This document shows positions 57,949 through 64,000 of a stretch of 64,000 nt of DNA, piece after piece. A program made the position numbers and the translations under genes. Source of the DNA: Oscillospiraceae bacterium (lineage in GTDB: Bacteria; Bacillota; Clostridia; Oscillospirales; Oscillospiraceae); contig JAFQZN010000022.1 in the NCBI GenBank assembly GCA_017405865.1, positions 62,001-126,000 of the forward strand, given 5' to 3'. Position 1 is the first letter of the stretch. The number at the start of each line of letters is the position of its first letter. Below the pieces are notes generated by a model. That model worked only from the letters and a program-made list of their open reading frames with translations, had not been told where the DNA came from and searched no databases.

Positions 57949-60900
57949 TTATTCCGATCGCAGCGCAGTCACAGGATCGCTGTGCGCAGCCTTGCGCGAG
58001 GGGATGATGCCGCCGATCAGCGTCAGCACGATGCTCAACGCAATGAGCAGGAGGGCTGCGCCGGGCGGCAGCGCCGCGTTGACGCCGTACTGCCCCGTGA
58101 CCGCGTGCAAAATGGCGTTGGCGGGGATGATCAGCAGCAGCGTAATGCCCACGCCGAGAATGCCGGCCAGAGAGCCGATGATAAACGTCTCGGCGTTGAA
58201 GACGTTGGAGACGTTTCGCTTGGAGGCGCCGATCGCGCGAAGAATGCCGATCTCTTTTTTGCGCTCCAGTACGCTGATATAGGTGATCACGCCGATCATC
58301 ACCGAGGAGACTACCAGCGAAATCCCAACGAAAGCGATCAATACCGCGCTGATTGCGTCAATGATTTTGGTGACCGAGCTCATCAGTGTGTCCACCACGT
58401 CGGTGTAGCGCACGATCTTGTCCTCGTTCCCGGCGTCCTCCTGCGTGTCGTTGTAACGGTCGATCGCATCCTTGATTTTCACTTTGCTGTCGAAGTCTCT
58501 GGGGTAGATCGTAATGGTAAACGGTTCGTCGACCGATGCATAGCCCAGCTTTGCCAGCACACTCTGCAGCGTATCGGTCGTGTCGCCGGACAGAAGCGAA
58601 TTGAACAAATCCTTCAATTCATTGATGGACAGTGCGCTGCTGAAGGCGTCCTTCAGACTCTCTTCGTCAAAGGAGAATGCGTTTTGCAGACGACTTTGCA
58701 GCTGACGGGCAACCTGCCCCATTGCGCCTGCCATGACGGAGGCGAGCTGCTGCCCGACGGCGCCCTGCGCCTGCTGCATCAGCTCCGCCGTTTTTTCTTC
58801 CAGCCCGTCGGTACGTATCACCTTGCCCGCCGTCTCCGTCAGCTGCTCCTTCACGTCAGGGGTGTTTACGTATTCCAGGAAGGAACTGACCATTTTTTGC
58901 GGGTCGGGCAGGGCGTTCGCTTCGGCATAGGCGTGATAGCCGTCGTACAGCGCCGCAGCAATGCCCTGCAGCTGGGTCTCGGAAAGCTCCAGCGCGGCAA
59001 AACGCCCGTTGATGTTCTGACTGACAGTCTCCAGCTTTGCGGCGACCTCCGCGCTTGCCAGATACTCGTTGAGCAGCGCGGCGATCTGCCCCGGCTCCTC
59101 CGTCTGTCTGCCTTCGGCATACGCAGGGAAGCCGTCAAGAATGCCGTTCAGCAGAGCGGAGATTTCCTCCGTGCTCATCAGACCTTTAGAGTTTTCACGG
59201 ATCGCCTCGCTGATTTTGTCTGACAGCAGCGTCAAGGCGTCTTCGGAGCGTAGATAGCTTAATGCGCCGTCAAAGAGCCTGCCGTAGTCGGTGGAGGGAT
59301 CGCCTGCCGCGTAGTCGGCATAGCCCTCGACCAGCGTGCTGAAGAGGGCGCGCGCATCCTCTTCGGAAAGCTCGATCTCAACGGAGGACAGCAGCTCCTT
59401 CAGCGTATCCTCCGACACCACGCCGTCCAGACTCTGCATCCCGGAAAAATCCAGCTGCGAAAAATCGAACGCAGACGGATCGAAATCGAGCGCACTCTTG
59501 TCAAATGCAAAGAGACTTGACAGCGCGCTTTCATCAAAGGAGAAGACGTCGGACAAATCAAACGCAGTGTCGGTTTTCTTCTCGCCGAAGTTTACTCCGG
59601 TCAGAATGTTGCTCTGCGGCTGCTCCAGCTGCGCCTTGACAATGGGAGTAGCTGCTGCAAGCTCCATCAGATGCGTGACCAGCGAAGCGGGATATACGAT
59701 GCCCTGCCGCAGCAGCGGGGCGTCCGTGTCCCCGGACGGCTGCACGATGCCGACGATCCGGACGGTTTCCGCACCGTCCAGCAGCTGCTCCATGTAGACC
59801 TCGTCCTCGGAGCGGTCGATCCAGCTGCCGGAATGCTCCTCGTAGGTATAGAACTGGGCAGGGGAGAGCAATCGAAACTCGATGCCGAGGAAGTCCCGAT
59901 AAGCGTAGGAGTCGTCGCTGACCTCTCCTTCATAGCTCTTGCCCTGCATGAAGGACTGTATGATCTCGTCCAGCGTTTTCGGATCCTTCAAGCCCATCGC
60001 GTAGAGGGCAATATCGGACACGCGGCCGTTTCTCGTCAGCACCAGCACACATTCGTTGTAGCGCTCCGGCCAGTTTCCCGCCTTGAGCTCATACTGATCC
60101 TTGTAGACAACGTCGTTCTCAGGCATCCGGGAGAATACGTCCCGGTTGGTGAAGGCCGACATCATGGAGTTCATGGACGTGCCGGAGGAAAAACCGAGTT
60201 TTGCAAGCGCCGTGTCCGGGTTGACCTGCCGATAGACGCCGCCAGTCTGCGCGTAAAGATAGGGCGTGACGTTATAGGTGTATTCCACCGCCTGCGCGCT
60301 GCTCCGTATGACCTCGTCGTCGGTTTCAATGAATTCGCGCAGGGATTTCAGATCGTTAGCGGTCACCTGCGAGAACATTTTTGTGATCATATTCCATTCC
60401 CTGACCTCTGCCGGCTCCTGCCCGGTGCCATCGCCGCCCTCATTTTCGGCAACGTCGGTCAAAAGAGAGGTGAAGTCCATGCCCGAGGCGGTGATCGTCA
60501 GCGGATAGCTTTTCAGCGTATTTTCCTCGGTGTCGCGGATATAATTATTCGCGCCGTTGGAAAGCGAAAGGATCAGGGCAATGCCGATGATGCCGATAGA
60601 GCCGGCGAACGCCACCAGCAGCGTGCGTACCTTCTTCGTCCAAAGGTTGTTCAGGCTCAAGCCGAAGGCCGTCATCACGCGCATCGACGCTTTGCCGGGC
60701 TTCTTGTGCTCCGCAGTGACGTCCGAAGCGCGGAAGGGGTCGGAGTCCGCAATGATCTTTCCGTCGTGAAGCTTTACGATCCGCGTGGCGTATCGGTCGG
60801 CAAGCTCCGGATTGTGGGTCACCATGACGACCAGACGGTCCTTTGCGACCTCCTTCAACAGATCCATGACCTGCAGGCTGGTTTCGCTGTCCAGCGCGCC

Positions 60901-61407
60901 GGTCGGTTCGTCGGCAAGCAGAATGTCGGGGTTGTTCACCAGCGCTCTGGCGATCGCAACGCGCTGCATCTGTCCACCGGAAAGCTGCGAGGGCTTTTTG
61001 TGCATATGCTGTCCGAGACCGACCTGCTCCAGCGCGTCCTTCGCGCGGCGGGTGCGCTCCCTTTTCGACACGCCGCCGATCGTCAGTGCAAGCTCAACAT
61101 TCCGCAGGACAGTCTGATGCGGAATCAGATTGTAGCTTTGGAATACGAAGCCGATCGAATGGTTGCGGTAGGCGTCCCAGTCGCGCGCCTTATATTTCTT
61201 GGTGGATATGCCGTTGATGATCAGGTCGCCGGAGTCGTAGTGATCCAGACCGCCGATCACGTTGAGCAGGGTGGTCTTGCCGGAGCCGCTCGGCCCCAAT
61301 ACGGCGACAAATTCATTGTCCCGCAGGTCGAGCGAAAGATCGTTGAGCGCCTGCTGAACGAACGGCCCCGTCTGATAGGTCTTGCTGATATTCCTGATTT
61401 GCAGCAT
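57949..61407 (-). CDS. ABC transporter ATPase-permease fusion, MacB/FtsX type
   Basis: This 1152-residue fusion has an N-terminal ATPase (Walker A GPSGSGKTT, signature [15 protein letters not shown], about 1-230) and a first membrane helix (about 265-285, LLVAFAGSIGIIGIALIL). A very long outside part of about 700 residues follows, rich in repeated Asp/Ser/Leu helices (SFDESALSSLFAFDKSAL). Three C-terminal membrane helices carry the FtsX domain with ISVLERKKEIGILRAIGASK. Start 61407 is the second of two ATGs; it has GGAGGG six bases upstream. Such transporters export peptides or act mechanically on wall enzymes or stress signalling. The substrate is unknown. Confidence 0.88.
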   Translation of the reverse strand: MLQIRNISKTYQTGPFVQQALNDLSLDLRDNEFVAVLGPSGSGKTTLLNVIGGLDHYDSGDLIINGISTKKYKARDWDAYRNHSIGFVFQSYNLIPHQTVLRNVELALTIGGVSKRERTRRAKDALEQVGLGQHMHKKPSQLSGGQMQRVAIARALVNNPDILLADEPTGALDSETSLQVMDLLKEVAKDRLVVMVTHNPELADRYATRIVKLHDGKIIADSDPFRASDVTAEHKKPGKASMRVMTAFGLSLNNLWTKKVRTLLVAFAGSIGIIGIALILSLSNGANNYIRDTEENTLKSYPLTITASGMDFTSLLTDVAENEGGDGTGQEPAEVREWNMITKMFSQVTANDLKSLREFIETDDEVIRSSAQAVEYTYNVTPYLYAQTGGVYRQVNPDTALAKLGFSSGTSMNSMMSAFTNRDVFSRMPENDVVYKDQYELKAGNWPERYNECVLVLTRNGRVSDIALYAMGLKDPKTLDEIIQSFMQGKSYEGEVSDDSYAYRDFLGIEFRLLSPAQFYTYEEHSGSWIDRSEDEVYMEQLLDGAETVRIVGIVQPSGDTDAPLLRQGIVYPASLVTHLMELAAATPIVKAQLEQPQSNILTGVNFGEKKTDTAFDLSDVFSFDESALSSLFAFDKSALDFDPSAFDFSQLDFSGMQSLDGVVSEDTLKELLSSVEIELSEEDARALFSTLVEGYADYAAGDPSTDYGRLFDGALSYLRSEDALTLLSDKISEAIRENSKGLMSTEEISALLNGILDGFPAYAEGRQTEEPGQIAALLNEYLASAEVAAKLETVSQNINGRFAALELSETQLQGIAAALYDGYHAYAEANALPDPQKMVSSFLEYVNTPDVKEQLTETAGKVIRTDGLEEKTAELMQQAQGAVGQQLASVMAGAMGQVARQLQSRLQNAFSFDEESLKDAFSSALSINELKDLFNSLLSGDTTDTLQSVLAKLGYASVDEPFTITIYPRDFDSKVKIKDAIDRYNDTQEDAGNEDKIVRYTDVVDTLMSSVTKIIDAISAVLIAFVGISLVVSSVMIGVITYISVLERKKEIGILRAIGASKRNVSNVFNAETFIIGSLAGILGVGITLLLIIPANAILHAVTGQYGVNAALPPGAALLLIALSIVLTLIGGIIPSRKAAHSDPVTALRSE

Positions 61408-61422
61408 AAGCATCCCTCCGTT

Positions 61423-61443
61423 GGAGCAGACCGCGCCTGCTCC
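61423..61443 (-). other. Leader hairpin of the ABC fusion gene
   Basis: GGAGCAG pairs with CTGCTCC just upstream of the ribosome site on the minus strand; it may affect translation. Confidence 0.5.
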
Positions 61444-61474
61444 AGAGCTGCGAATTCTCCTGTTATTTTCGCCT

Positions 61475-61503
61475 ATTATACAATAAGTTAAACAGGCAAT
61501 CAA
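61475..61503 (-). promoter_or_regulatory. Promoter of the ABC fusion gene
   Basis: On the minus strand TTGATT and TATAAT are 17 bases apart, with TG directly before the -10, about 70 bases before the start. Confidence 0.78.
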
Positions 61504-61587
61504 GCATGCGCGCGGCGCGGTAAAAAAATTTACAAATGCGTAAAAAACGGTTGATTTTTACAAGCAAAAATATTTTGTCAAAACTAC

Positions 61588-61615
61588 TTGACAGGGGCGG
61601 GGGCTATGGTATAAT
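61588..61615 (+). promoter_or_regulatory. Consensus promoter upstream of the riboswitch
   Basis: Perfect TTGACA (61588-61593) and TATAAT (61610-61615) are 16 bases apart. This is the strongest promoter in the window and feeds a riboswitch leader of about 250 bases. The 372-base gap 61504-61875 holds only regulatory DNA. Confidence 0.92.
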
Positions 61616-61629
61616 GATAATACAAATTG

Positions 61630-61725
61630 ATACTGCTCTTGAGGGAGTAGTACCCCGGAAGGGGAGGCGCCGCCGTCAAGCCGTCGCTTTGCGACCGGCG
61701 CGCCTGTAAGTACGAGACTCATGTT
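61630..61725 (+). ncRNA. yybP-ykoY-type manganese riboswitch aptamer
   Basis: The leader has the conserved parts of this class in order: GGGAGTAG (61643-61650), CCGTCA (61672-61677) in the second internal loop strand after a GGCGCC helix, and ACGAGACT (61712-61719) closing the basal helix. The arms GGGGAGGCGCCG and GGCGCGCC can pair. The known class binds Mn2+ and turns on genes when manganese is high. It is followed at once by a terminator, so control is by transcription attenuation. I judged this by pattern, not by a covariance search. Confidence 0.85.
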
Positions 61726-61759
61726 GAACGTTGTCGTTCGGCATGGGCCTTTTGTTTTT
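61720..61759 (+). terminator. Riboswitch expression-platform terminator
   Basis: CATGTTGAACG pairs with CGTTCGGCATG around TTGT and is followed by GGCCTTTTGTTTTT. Its 5' strand overlaps the end of the aptamer, so ligand binding can compete with terminator formation. Confidence 0.85.
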
Positions 61760-61875
61760 ATCGAGACGGCAAGGGCAGTATCGCAGCCTGCGCGGGAAAG
61801 GAGGCGACCGACTGCGGCAGACAGCCGCCCGCGCGGGAGGAAGTAAGTGTCTACATACAGAATCGGAGGTATACC

Positions 61876-63333
61876 ATGAAAGATTTGATTCCCTTTCTTC
61901 CCATCGTCATCGGCGTAATCGCGCTGATTTCACTGCTGTGTGCTGGTTACGTCAAGTCCCCGCCCGATCAGGCGTATATCATCTCCGGCATTAAGAAGAA
62001 CGGCCGCATCCTGATCGGCAGAGCCGGCATCAAGATCCCGTTCTTTGAAAGACTCGACAAGCTCTATCTCGGGCAGATGACCGTCGATATTAAAACGGAG
62101 CAATCCGTGCCGACCAACGATTTTATCAACGTCAACGTCGACGCCGTCGCAAAGGTACGTATCTCGGCAAATCCCGAGGGCATCAAGCTCGCCGCCAAAA
62201 ACTTTTTGAACATGCGCCCGGAGCGGATCGCCGCAGAGCTGCAGGATTCGCTGCAGGGCAACATGCGTGAAATTATCGGCACACTGTCCCTGAAGGACAT
62301 TAACACCGACCGCGACTCCTTCTCCGATCAGGTCATGATGAAGGCCGCAAGAGACATGGACAAGCTCGGCATCGAGATCCTGTCGTGCAATATTCAGAAC
62401 GTGACCGACGAAAACGGCCTGATCCGCGACCTCGGTGCAGACAACACTTCTCTGATTAAAAAGAACGCCGCCATTGCAAAGGCGCAGGCGGACCGTGACG
62501 TCGCCATCGCCAAGGCGCAGGCGGACAAGGCCGCCAATGACGCCCGCGTGGAGGCGGACACCGTGATCGCCCAGCGCCAGAACGAGCTGGCGATCCGCCA
62601 GGCTGAGCTGAAGGTTTCGGCAGACACGAAAAAGGCGGAGGCAGACGCTGCCTATGAGATCCAGAGACAGGAGCAGCAGAAGTCCATCCAGACCGCTACG
62701 GTCAATGCCGAGATCGCCCGCGCCGAGCGCGACGCAGAGCTGAAAAAGCAAAACGTCGAGGTCACGAAGCAGATGCTCGACGCGGAGATTCGCGCCAGAG
62801 CGGACGCCGAGCTGTACCGTCAGAAGCAGGTGGCCGAGGCGGACCTCTTCCGCCGCCAGAAGGAGGCAGAGGCGCAGCGCTACGAGCGCGAGCAGAACGC
62901 GCAGGCGCAGAAGATCGCCGCAGAGGCGGTGCGCTTTGCAAAGGAGCAGGAGGCCGAAGGCATCCGCGCCGTCGGTGAGGCGGAGGCCTCTGCAATCCGC
63001 GCCAAGGCGATCGCGGAAGCCGAAGGCATTGATAAAAAGGCGGAGGCCATGCGTAAGTACGGCGAGGCTGCCGTGATCGAAATGGTCATGAACGCCCTGC
63101 CGGAAATTGCAAAGAACGTGGCAGAGCCGCTGTCCAAGGTCGACAAGATCACCATGTACGGCGAGGGCAACTCTGCAAAGCTGATCTCCGACATCGTCGG
63201 CTCCACCACCCAGATCACCGAGGGCTTTGCCTCCGGCATGGGGCTGGATATCAAGAGCCTGCTGGTGGGCGCGCTCGGCGGAAAGCTGGCGTCCCAGCCC
63301 GTCATCGTGGAAGGAACAAAGCAGGATAAGTAA
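61876..63333 (+). CDS. Flotillin-like SPFH membrane protein
   Basis: This 485-residue protein has an N-terminal membrane segment (about 5-25, PFLPIVIGVIALISLLCAG) and an SPFH domain (about 30-200). A long Ala/Glu/Lys-rich coiled-coil region follows (about 215-405, repeated AIAKAQADRD-like heptads), then a C-terminal tail ending GMGLDIKSLLVG. It matches bacterial flotillin (FloT type), which organises membrane microdomains. GGAGG precedes the ATG. The only upstream promoter passes through the manganese riboswitch and terminator, so its expression is predicted to depend on Mn2+. Confidence 0.92.
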   Translation: MKDLIPFLPIVIGVIALISLLCAGYVKSPPDQAYIISGIKKNGRILIGRAGIKIPFFERLDKLYLGQMTVDIKTEQSVPTNDFINVNVDAVAKVRISANPEGIKLAAKNFLNMRPERIAAELQDSLQGNMREIIGTLSLKDINTDRDSFSDQVMMKAARDMDKLGIEILSCNIQNVTDENGLIRDLGADNTSLIKKNAAIAKAQADRDVAIAKAQADKAANDARVEADTVIAQRQNELAIRQAELKVSADTKKAEADAAYEIQRQEQQKSIQTATVNAEIARAERDAELKKQNVEVTKQMLDAEIRARADAELYRQKQVAEADLFRRQKEAEAQRYEREQNAQAQKIAAEAVRFAKEQEAEGIRAVGEAEASAIRAKAIAEAEGIDKKAEAMRKYGEAAVIEMVMNALPEIAKNVAEPLSKVDKITMYGEGNSAKLISDIVGSTTQITEGFASGMGLDIKSLLVGALGGKLASQPVIVEGTKQDK

Positions 63334-63381
63334 TCCTCACACGCAGAAGCACTGACAGCTCCGCTGCAACATAAACACGCA

Positions 63382-63415
63382 GGTCCGGCACGGAAGCCCC
63401 GTGCCGGACCGTTTT
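63382..63415 (+). terminator. Terminator of the flotillin gene
   Basis: GGTCCGGCACGG pairs perfectly with CCGTGCCGGACC around AAGCC, followed by GTTTT. Confidence 0.88.
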
Positions 63416-63444
63416 CACTGCAGCGCTTTCTATGACGGTCGGGC

Positions 63445-63472
63445 TTGACAAGCAGCAAGTTTCGCGTAAAAT
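63445..63472 (+). promoter_or_regulatory. Promoter of the last gene
   Basis: TTGACA (63445-63450) and TAAAAT (63467-63472) are 16 bases apart, 64 bases before the start codon. Confidence 0.75.
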
Positions 63473-63536
63473 TATATAGAGAAGACGTGAACGATCTGAC
63501 GTGCGCCTTCCTTATCCTCAACGAAGGAGGATCGCA

Positions 63537-64000
63537 ATGAAAGACAACAGGACTGCACAGAAGCATGAGCAAGCGCCCCTTCCCAAGGCTGGGCGTCAGC
63601 ATATCAACCGCACAGGCACATCTGCGGTCGACTGGCTCCGGCTCGACAACGCGGCAAAGATCTACCCGCCCGCCAGATCGAGGTACTGGGCGCCTATGTT
63701 CCGGCTTTCTGCGGATCTGACAGAAGAGGTCGACACGGATATTCTGAAAACTGCGCTGGATCACACGCTTGCGAGGCTGCCGTCCTTCGCCTGCCGACTG
63801 CGAAAGGGCATGTTCTGGTATTACCTCGAACGGATCGAGGGCGCGCCCGCCATCGTGCAGGACGTCAATAATCCGATGACGTATTTCAACGTCAGGGAAA
63901 ATCGCAACTTCCTGTTCCGGGTGCGCTGCTTCAACACAAAAATAGCGGTCGAGTTCTTCCATGTCGTAACAGACGGCAGCGGCGGCATGACGTTCCTGCT
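63537..64000 (+). CDS. Condensation-domain-like acyl/acetyltransferase, N-terminal part
   Basis: The open frame starts at ATG 63537 behind GAAGGAGG and runs off the window with about 154 residues seen. It has WLRLDNAAKIYPPARSRYWA near residue 33 and the catalytic pattern HVVTDGSGG (HxxxDG) near residue 142. These are features of the condensation/alcohol-acetyltransferase superfamily often found in Clostridia. Such enzymes move acyl groups onto alcohols or lipids. The C-terminal half is outside the window, so completeness is unknown. Confidence 0.78.
   Translation, partial: MKDNRTAQKHEQAPLPKAGRQHINRTGTSAVDWLRLDNAAKIYPPARSRYWAPMFRLSADLTEEVDTDILKTALDHTLARLPSFACRLRKGMFWYYLERIEGAPAIVQDVNNPMTYFNVRENRNFLFRVRCFNTKIAVEFFHVVTDGSGGMTFL

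Noticed and set aside
59671..61491. Plus-strand reading frame of 606 codons opposite the ABC fusion
   Set aside because: The minus-strand frame encodes Walker and FtsX motifs. The plus-strand frame has none, and no ribosome site.

Overview
This window looks like chromosome of a gut-type Clostridia (Bacillota), most likely an Oscillospiraceae/Ruminococcaceae-like organism. That is an inference from gene families and style, not from a marker gene: strong GGAGG ribosome sites, frequent GTG/TTG starts, an MsmK-type sugar ATPase, an ECF sigma/DUF4179 pair, a CD1871A-type CXXC micro-protein, a VTC/DUF4956 pair and secreted proteins with Thr-Glu-Pro linkers. The DNA is GC-rich by eye except for an AT-rich island near 35.3-35.9 kb.

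Layout. (1) 1-3.8 kb: end of a GH2 beta-mannosidase-like gene and a GH38 alpha-mannosidase. (2) 3.8-19.9 kb: three paralogous secreted proteins (2613, 875 and 1571 aa) built from about 24 copies of a roughly 105-residue beta-rich module I do not recognise. Two end in a TIM-barrel-like domain, and a 45-aa micro-protein follows the second. (3) 19.9-26.9 kb: an operon with its own promoter encoding an SGNH hydrolase, a beta-propeller glycosidase-like protein, a second GH38 enzyme, a NahK-like sugar kinase, a D-lyxose/D-mannose isomerase and a PfkB fructokinase. Together these could turn mannosides into mannose, fructose and fructose-6-phosphate. (4) 27-35 kb: a small PQ-loop-like membrane protein, a GntR/LacI-type regulator, an ABC ATPase with three membrane proteins, a cupin, an esterase, rhamnulokinase and an MsmK ATPase.

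(5) 35.0-37.5 kb: an accessory patch without a mobility gene. It holds five copies of a 10-bp repeat, four cassettes made of a tRNA 3'-end (or its last bases) followed by a terminator, a broken HTH gene and one orphan gene. (6) 37.5-43.5 kb: a beta-helix lipoprotein, an OmpR-type two-component system, and a divergent VTC / DUF4956 / metallo-beta-lactamase lipoprotein operon. (7) 43.6-48 kb: two zinc-ribbon membrane proteins and a large HExxH protein. (8) 48-57 kb: an ECF sigma factor with no normal start codon and its DUF4179 partner, an amino-acid ABC importer, a glycosyltransferase with an acyltransferase, and a thioredoxin-like / CD1871A / NapH-like redox operon. (9) 57-64 kb: a flavin reductase, a MacB-like ABC fusion, a yybP-ykoY-type manganese riboswitch followed by a terminator in front of a flotillin, and the start of a condensation-domain-like acyltransferase.

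The most promising items are the riboswitch-flotillin arrangement, the secreted module family with its shared promoter element and micro-protein, and the tRNA-tail/terminator cassettes. No CRISPR array, rRNA, complete tRNA, transposase or integrase is visible.
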